64,000 bases of DNA. It comes from Oscheius sp. JU75. Taxonomy: Eukaryota > Nematoda > Chromadorea > Rhabditida > Rhabditidae. Shown one piece after another: positions 43,957-56,275 of this stretch; positions within the stretch are counted from its first letter, which is position 1, and every line of letters begins with the position of its first letter. The position numbers were made by a program, and so were the translations under genes. The stretch spans positions 10,540,001 to 10,604,000 of the forward strand of contig JASJZC010000007.1 of NCBI GenBank assembly GCA_037178855.1. Direction: 5' to 3'. Below the pieces are notes generated by a model. The model searched no databases. It saw only the letters and a program-made list of their open reading frames with translations, and had not been told where the DNA came from.

Positions 43957-46900
43957 ATGACGTGGAGTGATGGTATAGACGGAGAATATGGCTGGAAAGC
44001 CCGAGGAGACTTTATTTCCCCTGAAGCCAGGACTCAAAAACCCTTCTTCCCAAGAGTATGGCATGCTATCAAACTCTTCCCGATGCTAATAAGGTTGTCA
44101 CCCGGCAATTTATGAGGTATTAATGTCATTTACAGGCTGTTGTGCTTCTGTATAAAGGAGTTTTTCGCGGGTCGCGGAGCGTTCATTGACCTTTTTTATC
44201 AGATGAAACATGATCCCCACACTGGTAAGCACATGCCAATTTGCGGGAAAAAGGGAGGCATGATTTTAGGTGTCCCTCTAGGAGGAATCGGGTGCGGATC
44301 TATAGGAACCGATTTTAGAGGAGCTTTCAATAGATACAGTCTGGTGCCGGGCAAAAAGGAACACAAAGTGAGAAACATCAAAGCGAATCAGGTGTGTAGA
44401 GTTTTAAGAGCAGTACCAAGAGTTCTAGTTTATGCTCACCGTTCACAATGAAAGCGGAGAATTTGTATACTGGACATTGCTTACCTGTGCGGATTTCAAG
44501 AGCAACTATCTAAAAGCATGGGACGTGAAGATGAGCGGAGAAGATATCAGGTAGGAATAAGGGTACCTGTCTACTTATTCAGAAAGCTTATCTGACTTGT
44601 TTCTGTCCGTGTATAAGCTACACGTATGCTGGGTGCGCAACAGCTCAGTGGTTAGCGGGCTGGGCTATAAAACTGAAATAGTGCCTGCTTTGGGTCAAAA
44701 TGTAATCAGGTCGCTGAGGTCCCAACTTCTTATTTTATGCAATTAAAAGTTCCCAATCTTTCGCAGTTTCTCTTAGGATTTTCTGTTCGCCAATTAAACG
44801 CCTTAATTTGGCCAATCTAGAAAGACGTCTGCTGGGACCACGCTAGTTTTTAAGAAACCGCATATACGAATTTGTGTTACAGGTATCGAGGTCTTTTTCC
44901 TCGGGCCTGGAGAGAATACCATGTTCGACATTTGAACATCAAAATCATCATGGAACAGCTCTCTCCAGCTATCCCTCACGACTATGAAGACGCTTCTCTC
45001 CCTGTTGGCTTGTTCCAGTTTCGTGTACTCAACAACTCCAATAAGAACTACCGTGTCGCTCTGACTATGACTTTCCGAAATGGTACGGGTAACAGGAAAT
45101 GGGATACCGAAGGAATGTGCAGGTTCGCTCTTTCTCTGAAGTTCCATATACAAATCTAGGTCGACCCTTGTAGATGAGTCCGAATTTGCTGGATGCACCC
45201 TAAAACACGATATCCGTAGGATGCAGACGATTTATGCTGTCTGTGCCAAGAAGACGGTAGGCGACCTGTATGACTACAAAATTGGAGTTTCAGAGTTCTG
45301 GAACCATCTCAACCTGTCATTTCTATCCAAGAGGAGATGGTGCCACTGTGAGAAGAAATCTTGAAGAGCATGGTTGCTTGCTAGGAACTTCTGACACACT
45401 TTCACAAGAGCTAGGAATTGGCGTCTGTATGAGTGAAGAAGTTCTCGGTGGACAGTCAAAAGACTACCTCTTCTCGTTGGTTTGGGACATGCCAAACATT
45501 CAATTTGGACTGGGAAAGAGAGTTTACAAAAGGTAGAGAATTTGCATTAGTAGGCGACCTGTATAATGTACAAAAGTATTCAGAAGATACACGCGATTCT
45601 TCAATGGGCCGAACTCTGCAGTTAACATCACCCGTCAGGCGCTAGACCGCTGCGAGGTATGGCGAAAGACTATTACCAGCTGGCAGGAACCAATCTTGAG
45701 CGATCCTCTTCTTCCTGACTGGTAGTTTTTGTAGCCAGCAGGCACGAAAAGGGTTTCAGGTTCAAATCAGCCCTTTTTAATGAATTGTACTACGTGGTTG
45801 ATGGGTCAACTACATGGGTAGAATACGAAGAGAGTTGGCGCAAAGACGAACCGGCGATCAGCACACATACACAGAACTGGCTCAAGCAGTATGGGAGATT
45901 TGCCTATATGGAATGTGAGATCTTTTTTTAACTATACCAAAGCAAAGAAACTTGACAAAAACAGCCTAACTAGTCCAAATTTCCGCTCTTTATTACCCAT
46001 TTTTAGCCTGGGAATACTACATGTACAACACCTATGACGTGCATTTCTACGCCTCTTGGGCCCTTCTTCAAAACTGGCCAGCTTTAGAGATGTCAATCCA
46101 GTACGATTTTGGTAAGACATCTTACCGACTTACTTGAACAAAAATTTTACAGCGGACCAGGTCTTCCGTCAAGACGACGAGCAGGTTGTCTCCATGTTCA
46201 CCTGGAAGAACATGGACAGGAAGAAGTTTGGAAAAGCACCGCATGATTTAGGACATCCGAGTAAGTAATTATTTGGGAGTGTTCCTATCCAAATAAAACT
46301 TGACACTGACCTACCTTCCCGTTCAAAGCATGCTGTTTTTAGTGGGAGAGCCGTGGATTCAAACAAATGCCTATCAACTGCATGACACTTCCCATTGGAG
46401 AGATCTCAATCTGAAGCTGGTGCCCCTATGCTGGAGAGACTACAAGATGATTCTCAAGTCTCACTTGTCCGAGGAAGAATCAAAAAAAAGTCTGGACTAC
46501 TTCTACGAAAGAGCTAAGTTCTTGGTTGAGCAAGCGATGATAGAGTGGGACACTGGAAAAGTGAAAAGAGGTGTTATACAGAACAGTGGGACAGCTGATC
46601 AAACTTATGATGTCTGGATAATGACTGGAATCAGGTAGGTCTCCGCAACTTTCAATAGAGATACGTTACAGTGCATATTGTGGTTCCTTGTGGCTGTGTG
46701 CCCTGGCTTGTGTTGCTGCAATGGCGATGGAGACGAAGGATTACAACAACTACAAAAAGTACAAGGAGATGCTAAAAACAGCGACAGCGGAGTACATCAG
46801 ATCTCTTTGGAATGGAAGGTGAAACTAACTCTCACTCTGGGTATATCCAGTATCGTTTTAAACAACATATCGTTTTGCCGGGTGAGGGAAGATACGCACT

Positions 46901-48587
46901 AATTTTGTAGTACGTATTCTGCGCCCCTCTGTTAGCTTCTAAATGATTGGAACTGTGATTCATATTTGAGCATAGTTGGCACAGAAAATTTATTTTTCCC
47001 AGTTTCTAGCTGGGCGGATTATGTTCTGCGAAGTTGTAGCCCTGGATCAGCTCTACAATTCTACAGATCATCGCAAAGCTCAAAAGTGCCTGGGTCTACC
47101 CGAAAAGTTAGCCAGAAATCGCGGAATTGCATGACCAAAAGCTTGAAACTCTTCGACCATATACACGCATGAGGACCAGAAACTGGGAGAAACTCTGCCG
47201 CGCCAAAAATGCTTAGTAGTCATCATTCCGACCATTAAAAAGCTAACTTCGAATAGAATTTCTAACCAGAATTTCTAACAAAATTATTCTACCACATTTC
47301 TTACCCTAGGGTATGGATATGACCAAAAACAAACTGACATTGTTCCAAGTCAACCGTAATTTACTCTGTGAAACTGGAACTTCTGACTATTTTTTTGAAT
47401 AGACCAAATCAGTTTCGAGTTTTACAATCTTCTGAAAAGTTGTAAAGCTGATCAACAGCTGAAACCTCACAACATATCTCAAAACTAGCTAGCACAGGTC
47501 TCGAACGTCAAAGGATTTCCTTTTCTCTGAACCCTGAAGACTCCCTCCGATCGAGAAGGGGGTGGCGGTTAACCTGCCCATTGTGATGAGTTATTGAGCT
47601 AAAATTTCAGATTCTTTAAATTCGACGAGAATCGCAGCAATCAGGAAACCGTCATGTCTGACCAGCTCTGTGGCATTTGGTTCTTAGCCATGATTCAAGA
47701 AGAAGTCCCTCTCGATGATGAACATGTCAAGTCGTCTCTTCAATCAATTTTCGAACAAAATTGGGCCAAGTTCCGTGGTGGGAAATATGGTCCGGTCAAC
47801 GGGTTCATGTAAGCGATCTTCACACTTTTGAACTAAGCTTTGCAGAGAGGACAAGAAAGAGGATATTTCTTGCCTAGAGTCGGAAGAAGTTTGGACGGGT
47901 ATCGCTTACGCATTGGGTTCTTTTTTCATTTCTCAGGTAAGGGGTATATATAAACAAAAAAAAAGTCCTTAGGGTATGCACGAGCACGGTTTTGCTATTA
48001 CGGAAGGAATGTACACGAGTGTTTGGAACCGGTTCGGGTTGCAGTACCAGACCCCGGAGGCAATCACGGCTACGGGTTACTACAGGTAAATTGAATCAAT
48101 TGTAGCTCTTGATCTTGTCTACAGCTTTGCACAGCATTACAAAGCTAGGAAGTGTTTTCGGCGTCCCAAAAATTTAGTCAGAAGTCGCAGACTTCAAGTT
48201 TCACAGCGCAAAGTACCCATGGCTTAGAACTTTGTCACTTTGTTTCATCATGAACCATACCCTAAGAACAGAAATGTGGTAGAAATGGATTTCCCATGGA
48301 GACTTTATGGCAAGCTGATCTAAACTATTGAATTTCTACGATTCGTTAGACACTGAAACGTAATACTGTTCTCTACTTGCAATTTGATCAACACTGAAAA
48401 CTATCAGAGTAGTTGCACGTATTTATTCAAAAATCTATATTTCAGAGCCATTGGTTACATGAGGCCTCTTTCCGTCTGGGCGATGCGCTACGCCTACAAG
48501 ATGTTCCCCAAACAGGATCCAGCTGTCCGGATTCAGGAGGAGAACGAGAAGGCTCACCTCATCACATCTTATTGTATTGAAGATTAG
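43957..48587 (+). CDS. GBA2: GBA2 non-lysosomal glucosylceramidase (GH116)
   Basis: Hydrolyses glucosylceramide at ER/Golgi/plasma membranes on the cytosolic side. [19 protein letters not shown] begins a product shorter at the N-terminus than the human 927 residues. Conserved blocks: [217 protein letters not shown]. The catalytic nucleophile Glu (FNELY) and acid/base Asp (DQTYDVW) are present. Over fifteen exons; the intron between about 46830 and 47610 and the one near 48090-48440 carry repeats. AATAAA near 48644. Confidence 0.95.
44636..44765 (+). repeat. tRNA-like SINE candidate in a GBA2 intron
   Basis: GCTGGGTGCGCAACAGCTCAGTGGTTAGCGGGCTGGG (split here: CAGCTCAGTGGTTAGCGGGC) is an A-box/D-arm-like sequence; about 45 nt later TTTGGGTCAAAATG sits at the B-box position and GAGGTCCCAACTT resembles the GTC tail of the SINE-like units at 7.4 and 8.7 kb. 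Confidence 0.4.
47020..47130 (+). repeat. Dispersed intronic repeat, copy B
   Basis: CTACAATTCTACAGATC, GCAAAGCTCAAAAGTGCC and GGGTCTACCCG match copy A at 24831-24881. A short version of the start (TTCTGAAAAGTTGTAAAGCT) recurs near 47430. Located in a GBA2 intron. Confidence 0.6.
48117..48200 (+). repeat. Dispersed intronic repeat, copy C
   Basis: CTACAGCTTTGCACAGC, TACAAAGCTAGGAAGTG and TTTAGTCAGAAGTCGCAG align with copy B (TTAGCCAGAAATCGCGG). More diverged than copies A and B. Confidence 0.5.
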
Positions 48588-48937
48588 TCAAAAATGATTG
48601 TGTACATTTACGAGTATCTGAGTGCTACTGCTTAACTCCTTCAATAAAAATGACTTTTGCTATTCAACGACTGACTACCGCTGTTTGTTCGAGCTTACAC
48701 ACACTCACACGGAGTCCAAAATATTTACCAGCTATTACCACCCACCTTCCACCTTGGGTACCTTTTGGTTAGCCTAAAAGTTATCCTATTAAATTTTCTT
48801 TCCAAAAGCAATTCTCTGATAGGCATTGTCTTATCTCTGCAGGTGTGACCTGACACTTCGTCTCTTTCGATTTTTCTCGCTTTCATGCTCATAACTGTAA
48901 GCTTCTTTGAGGTTTTCCATAGAAAACATGTTCAGAA

Positions 48938-51900
48938 ATGAAGTTTCTATTGATTCTTTTGCTCTACAACTTTGGTATCTTGGCTAGTCCTGACTTTTGT
49001 AATGGTAAGACCCTCCATTTTTTTTAAAAGAACCATGATTCAGCCACCTGTCTACCAAAAACAAGCATAGTACCTGTATTTTCCAAGGATTCCTGCATTA
49101 AAGCAGATCTGATTAGACTACACCTCTTATCTCAAGTCAATTCCTGCTTTCGTGGATCCTTTTCGATTGATGTTTATTTGGCTGCAAGTGAGGAATGGTT
49201 GCGGTGCTGTGACGCGAGATCTTGTTCAAGAGCGATACTGAGCATTGAAGAGGAGGAACTGTACTCGAAGAATTTTAGTGGTGAGCCAACGCTCTCAAAA
49301 TTATTGTTGTTATTGAGGTGTAATCGATGACCAAGACTCCAGTGGAGTTTTCAAGATAGTCGAAGAACTTGAAGCCAAATACACAAAACCTCCATATGTT
49401 TTGACCAATTTTCTGCCATCAGAAGTCTGGAGGCTAGAAAACGTGACAGCTACATTGATTAAGGAAAAAGACAAAGGTAGTTTTGAGGAAAAGTTCAACT
49501 TTCTTTTTGCATTTTTTCGAGTTTGTTTCACACTCCTTTTTGGCTGCTAAGCATGCTTATTCGACTTAACAACAAAGGTACACCAGATAGCATAGTTTGA
49601 CCAGGAATATTATTGAGAAACTGAAGGAAAACACTTTGAAAGAGTCAAATCAGCGTTTCACCCATTGTTTTCATTTTCCGCGATAAGTTTTATGTCACAG
49701 TAGACATGTGTACTTTCTTACACCGAGTCGATGGAATATACTTAGAATTCTGAAAATATATGCAAAAAAGCAAAAAGCAAAGTACGATTTTTTCCGAAAA
49801 AAAAGTCCATGAAGTTTAAAAAAAAAACGTACGATTCAAACGTGACAGACAAAGACTGTGTCAGTATCACTTTAAGGTTCTGCTGTTGATGTCAATATTA
49901 GCAATGAGACCAAAAGAATTTTGGCCTACGACGACTTACCTAAATTCTCAAAACCTATATGTTCCAGGGCTAGTAAATGTGATTCCCAATCAAACGGTTT
50001 GTATTTTTCTTTCTCAAGTTATTTTGTCTCAGAAAAGAACGACGCTAAATTTGAGCTTCGCATATTTCTTGGATTCTCTAGCCAAGGACATTTTTTGGAA
50101 GTTGTCAGTGGTTTGGGGAAATTTCTATCTGAGGAGTTGTTCGATGGACAGAGGGGTACAGTGAGTGCTGATTGCATAAAATGTACATTGCAAACCTTGC
50201 AGATCCTCATTTTCGGTCCCAGAGCCAAAATCCTTGCCAGATGTCGGTGGTACAATGCTCACCAGTGTATTTTGACCCTACTAGCTAAAGGAAATAGCTC
50301 TATTTATGTGAAAACTGACACAGTTAGCCGTGATGACGTGGAATTTGCTCCAGATGTCATGGGCTTCATGAGAAGAGAAGCCATTAAGGAAAGAGAGCTA
50401 CCGCCGGTACGCATCACTGTTTGCAAACCAACTTTTCAGACCCTTGTCCTAGTCCTCAGCGACTTCATCTCTGTCAATTTCCTCGACAGCAAGTACATTT
50501 TTCAAAAAGCTCTGAAAGCGCAGAAAGTTGCAATTGTTTACGGTATTATTTTACCGTGGAATAAGTTGGACAAGTCTACTGTGATGAAGTAGAGAATCTG
50601 TTAACACGCTTCAATTTATGTTACTAGATACTATGGCAAATTGTTAAGTGCAGAAGATTTGTATCCTATGGTGGTTTTCGGCGACCTGAACGACATAACT
50701 GATCGCATTCTTAATATCAGTTTTGATAAACCAGCTATTAACGATAGTGAGTACAAGTTCTGCTGACAATAATTATAGATTTAGATATCAGCACGACGCT
50801 TACACCTAGTCAAACAAGAGTTCCGATAACAGGTATGTACAGTCAGTCTATACAGTTGTTTTGATTAAGAAACACCCCACCCGTCGGATGTTGTCGTTGT
50901 TTTGGCCTTAGCCTATTGGACTAACGCAATGGAGCTGGAGCTAGTGAAAAACTTCCTGATAGATACTGCTGCGAATTGTGTCACTGATGAGAAAAAATAC
51001 GCTATTCAGAAGGATGAAGACGAGAAGAAAACTGTTTTCTGTTCTGAGTGAGTTAGTCTTGGAAATGGTAACCATAACTTTAAAAATCTCTCCCGTACGG
51101 GCTCAGTATGTGACACATTGTACATTCGGTACTACCTCGCTAGATGTACTTTAAATTTCTGACTCCTAAGGGACTTCTTTACAATGAAAATCGAGTTCAA
51201 ACAATCTTACAAGGTAAGGTTACCAAGTGGAGATTGGCAGTTTTTAAATCTACATAGCTCGGCCTAGAGAGACGGTCGAGCAACCCGAAATGGAATGCCC
51301 TCAAATACTGGCTTTGTTCTCTAGCTAAAGTCCCTCTACTGGTTGCCAATTTCCACCTTGTCCTTGCAATCTTCCTTTGTTAGACTAGGAAATCTGATTC
51401 AAAACTACCAGGAAGCACCGCTGGAACGCTATCGTCTCATTTTGATACCTTACAAGCGAGAGATTGTCTGTGCCGCCAGCGTAATTGGGGGAAAACTATG
51501 AAACCTTTGGATAGTCTCAACAGCCACAGAAAATCGTGGTTCTCCTGTGAAAGTTTTCTAGCAGGATAATTCATTTTTCAGACGTAAATGTTTTGTGGAC
51601 CAAGTCAATTTGCTCAATTCGTCGAACGCTGTCTCTGTATACGACAACACTGTTGATGTAATCCAGTTTATAATCTCAAACACTTTCCTTTCAGCTTATA
51701 AAGCATGCTCTGGATATCTTGAAACCGAGTCGAATGCCTACTAGTAGAGAATCAACTGTCTTTTTGGTCACCAACTACGTTTCTGGAAAGTTTTTGAGGG
51801 ACTTAGATGATAGTCAGTCAGAGTTCCGAACAAACTTATCTTTTGTCGATTTTCAGGTAAGATACATAGTTTTTATGCTTAGTTTTTAGGTAATGCTGAT

Positions 51901-54269
51901 CAACTCTTCAAAAGACTTGCATGCCCACAGTTCTCTTCCCAATAAAGCCATTCATGTTTTCCCAACCTTTGATGACTTGAAACCTGCCAAGAACATTTTT
52001 TGTCCAACTAAAGAATGTAAATTTATCGCATGACATGCTGGAAACCATATTTCAGACCAACCGGCGCCGGAGGAACACCACAAGGCAAAAATTGGTACCC
52101 TCGGAGTGGCAGTTCTTTGTGTATCAGCTGTCGCCCTCTTCATCGCCCTCACAACCATTGCCTACACAGTCCACAAAAAGATCCGAAACAGACAGATTCG
52201 CAGGGTATGAAGCGAGTCTAAAATCTTCTAATCTGCCTGCAGATGAGCGATAAGGAGCCGATCATCAGTAAAGGATTTGACGAGCTCGGCAAAGAAATTC
52301 TCAACATTTCGGGACTGGCACGTACACGTGTGGATCCGTGGGAGATGAGCCGTCAGCAGATTACCCAGGTTGGGTGTGCAAAAGTACAAAGCATGGTTCG
52401 GTTTTAGGGTACGGAGTTGGGAAGAGGGTCTGGAGGAGTCGTTTACCGAGGTGAGCACAGGTCATAGTAACAGATACCATTAATTTTATAACAGGAATTT
52501 TGCTATTTTATCTTTTACCACTGTTGTGAAAGTATTATGTCGCTCTGTTAAAAATCGCGTTTTGCTTATTTTATTTGCAGCCTAGGCTCATCTTTTCCAA
52601 CCAACACTGGCAATCAATGTGTCATGTTCTTGTTTTCTTTTCTAACAGTATTGCTGTCGTCCTTGCTTTTTGGCCCATAAATTTCTGATTAAAACCACAA
52701 CGATCTCTGAAATCCGGTCATAGATCTATTCTGTTTTTCAAATGTAAATTTACTGTACTTCATACAAGGTTCTAGGTTCAATTCTCGGTCGAGCTCCCTG
52801 CGAGTACATCTATCGTCGAAGCTTCTACGCCTACCAATATGACAATTGTCCGGTGGCAATAAAGGCACGTATGTTGCTTTTTTGAATTATGCATGTCTTG
52901 GACGCGGGGGCCCAAGCTAAATATTCCAGGAACAGATCATCGGCTCAGACGAAAAAGGCAGACAACAGCTTTTGGACGAGATCGAGATCATGAAGGTACT
53001 GAACCAAATTTTTTTTGTTTTATAGGTTTTCAGGCTATTCGACCCCATCAAAACATTGCCAACATGCTCGGCTGCGTGACTACTGTAAATCCTGTCTGTT
53101 TGGTTTTGGAATACGCTGAAGGAGGCAGTTTGAAACAGTTCATCAAGGGAAAACTTATTCTTCCTTCTGTAAGTATTCTAGCGAGAGGCATAGAGGCAAA
53201 GAGACAGAGAGGCAGAGAGACAGAGAATCAGAGAGACTGCTGGGCCAATTAACTTATTGACAGATTGGTAGATTTTACACCGTACCCTTGTTTATGACTG
53301 TATTTATCATATTTTTAAGACAGTTGTCACAAACGTATGTATGTTGTGTTCAATTTATCATGTCTCATTACCCTGGGGAGGCGTAATACGTAGCTGAAAT
53401 GTACGTATGATAAAAGCCATTTTGTGCCTTGTCACATGTGAAAAGTTAAAGGATACATGATCAGTGATAACATTTTCAGGGTAGTCAACATTCTGGAAAC
53501 CATGTGATTCATCAGAGAGACGCTCTTTCTTACCTATGGCAGATTGCAGACGGGCTTGTAAGTAAATCCAGTAAACAACAATAACAAGTTAAGGGTTTTG
53601 TCCATAATTGTGGTGTGATCCATCGCGATGTAGCTGCAAGAAACGTACTTATAAAACGTGGGCGCGATGTTCTAATAGCAGATTTCGGGCTGGCGATCTG
53701 GAAAGAGAACGGCACCTCACTCTCCAAGGTACATATAAATCTGAAGATTAACTATTTTTTTCTGTTTCAGATTAAGCGACTACCAATTAAATGGACTCCT
53801 CCAGAAGTCCTGTCCCGTGCACAGTTCAGCGAAGCATCTGATGTTTGGTAAGCAAGCTGCTTCTCATTTCCGGATGTCTTTAAAAGAAGCAGCTCTTAAT
53901 GATCCCACGAAAAGAAGCCACTTTCTGGCTGAAAAGTAGCCAAATCAAAACTGTGACATTAGAGGAATTGATGGTGACTATAGCTTAAATATTTTCAGGT
54001 CTTTTGGAGTCTGTGCCTGGGAAATACTAATGTCAGGAGAGGACCCCTTCGATCATGTGCCAACACCAGAAATTTTGTCATATCTGCACTCAGGGAGACG
54101 ATTGGACCGTCCGGAAAATTGCGGTGATCCGCTTTGGCGAATATTGAGGTCTTGTTGGCTGGAAGATGCAGAAAAACGGCCGAGCTTCAATACTGTCAAG
54201 ACTGAGCTCTCGATGCTTCTGGAAGACAGTTGCACCGGTTACGGCTACGTGACTCCACTCAGGGAATAG
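48938..54269 (+). CDS. Receptor tyrosine kinase with long vWA-like ectodomain
   Basis: The signal peptide MKFLLILLLYNFGILASPDF starts immediately after a TTCAG acceptor. The ectodomain, about 650 residues, begins with a Cys-containing region (WLRCCDARSCSRAI) and contains two stretches reminiscent of von Willebrand A folds (TLVLVLSDFISVNFLDS; HPSDVVVVLALAYWTNAMEL) without a clear metal-binding DxSxS. A membrane segment (GVAVLCVSAVALFIALTTIA) precedes a basic stop-transfer and juxtamembrane DPWEMSRQQITQ. Kinase: G-loop GRGSGGVVYRG, Lys in PVAIK, Glu in LLDEIEIMK, hinge LVLEYAEGGSL, catalytic HRDVAARN, IADFGLA, IKWTPPEVL, DVWSFGVCAWEILMSGEDPF, ending GYVTPLRE. All catalytic residues are present; the activation segment has no Tyr. 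Ligand and family unknown. AATAAA at about 54281. Confidence 0.88.
53180..53240 (+). repeat. (GAGACAGA)-like simple repeat in RTK intron
   Basis: Purine-rich tandem units (GAGGCAAAGAGACAGAGAGG, CAGAGAGACAGAGAATCAGA) just after an exon in the kinase domain; a diverged microsatellite. Confidence 0.6.
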
Positions 54270-54564
54270 TGTACGAGTTCAATAAAGTTGTAATATACCT
54301 CTTGCTCACGTTTCCCAAACAGCTTATCATAATTTCCGTGTTAATACCATTTCCAAGTCTCCAGCTGCTCCAAGTTTCAAGAGGTAGTATAAGACAAAAT
54401 TTTGAAAGTAAAAAATGTCTTCACAATGTCCACCAATGAGTCTGACACGTCTTCTTAATGGATCATTTCCCCGGGGAACGTATTAGTTCATAATTTCTAT
54501 TGTTAGCTGAAGGCTGAACGACAGTCGCTGCCGAGCCTAATGGGCGTGGCAACTTCATTCCGTC

Positions 54565-56078
54565 ATGGTCCCTCTCCGCCGGTTGGGTCTGTCCCTACTC
54601 CTACTCTTGGCTCTAATCTCAGTGATCAGTGCACAATTTGTGGAAATACAAGGTATAGGTTGGCCTTACAGTACCTAATAGATTAGTCCCATCCATGTTG
54701 CAAGTCAATTCACTTGCAAGAATATTGCAGTAAGCACTGTTTTAAAATACATTTGAAGAGCATATAAAACTATTTGCGTCTACGAACTTTATATCCAAGA
54801 TAGAAGTCGGAAGACAAATCATGACTTTACAGAATTTGTTACATTAGCTAAAACCTTGAATTTTACCTTGCGCTATGGTTTATAATGTGTTGAAACTTGA
54901 AATGCCACGAATTTTCAGTTTAATGACCCTATTTTCATATGGTCTTAAAAGTTTTGATGATATCTAATCTCTGCATAAATTTTTCACTTTTTGAACTTAA
55001 GTCCGCGTTCAGCACGAACCTTATTCAACCCCTCTTTTTAAGCATCCGTGACATGCATTGATCACATAACAAGTACTTTCTTCTGTCTTTTTGTTTCTGA
55101 TCATGATCATTAGAGCTCAAAAACGTTCAATTGCAACAGAGGACATGACGAAGTCTGATCTGTCATTTCCCCGGCTGCGTGGAATTGCATCCTGTTTTGG
55201 CCATATAAGCTGGAAAGATTAATGAAATTATATCACAGAGAGCAACCACAGTGTTTGTTACCTGAATTTTGTTCAGCAAGGCCACAATTGTATCAGAAAA
55301 AAGAGAATTTATAGTTAAGCCCCACCCCATGCAAATGAGAGACATTATATCATTCACTTATCATCCAACGGAAGATTCGCTGTGTAAACAGATCAGAAAA
55401 AAGTTAGCTACGAAACAGATCTTTAATTTCATTTATAGGAGGAGTGGGTGCATCCTAATTTAACCCGATTTTGAACCGAGGGGGGCTGAGTTCACGCGGA
55501 AGACCGGTAATTGAACGCACGTCATTTTTACGTAACTTGCTCGCAGTTATTCTTTTACCGTAAGATTTATGTCTTGAAATTAATTTGACCAACACGCTTA
55601 ACTTTAAGTCAACTTTCCCAGCACAGCTGTCCTACGCGCTCAACCTTTAATAGGTTGTTTTGTCTGATGAGCCATAGAGACTCTTACGCGCACGAGTTTA
55701 ATGAAAAAAGTCCACACAATTAGACGATGTGTCCCTGAAAATTACACAAAACTTTTCGTATAGTATGTGTTTGACTCTTCAGCTCTTGGTCTCTGTCTGA
55801 CGCTTCATGGTTGATTTCATACGCACATGAAAGTAGTGTTATGAGAGATGAGAGATACTGGAAAGCTTTTGAGCGCCAAATGGGCTTAATGGCTAATGAG
55901 CTGAGTGGGTTATGACTTTTAAGCTCATTTCCGCCTCCCTGCAATTACTTTTTTTTCAGAAGAATTCATGCCCATGTTATCACGACCAAGACGCAACAAT
56001 CTTGTCTTCACAAATCTGATTCGAAAATGGCAGAATATGGACAATAAACGCTACGTCATCAGTCCCATCAGTGTCTAG
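54565..56078 (+). CDS. Short secreted peptide precursor with dibasic sites
   Basis: Exon 1 (54565-54652) and exon 2 (55960-56078) join in phase across a 1.3-kb intron to 68 residues. The signal peptide is MVPLRRLGLSLLLLLALISV, cleaved near ISA-Q. The remainder EEFMPMLSRPRR, NNLVFTNLIRKWQNMDN, KR, YVISPISV carries an RPRR and a KR site, both typical prohormone convertase signals, bracketing a 17-residue peptide. No Cys and no Gly for amidation before the second site. The layout is that of a neuropeptide or peptide-hormone precursor, but the sequence matches none I recognise. Expression and the long intron need transcript support. Confidence 0.5.
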
Positions 56079-56275
56079 TTGTCTCCCGCCCCATTGCCCC
56101 TTACGTAGTAAGAATATCCCCAGTGCCAGTACGAATAAAGGCTCTTGTAAATAATGCATCTCTTACGAAGAAAAGTTCATGATCAACAGTCAGAAAACAG
56201 GCTATATCACATTGAGTGTGTGCATGAAAACGACGATAAATGTAATGTGATATACTACGCGATGAGACATGTGTT

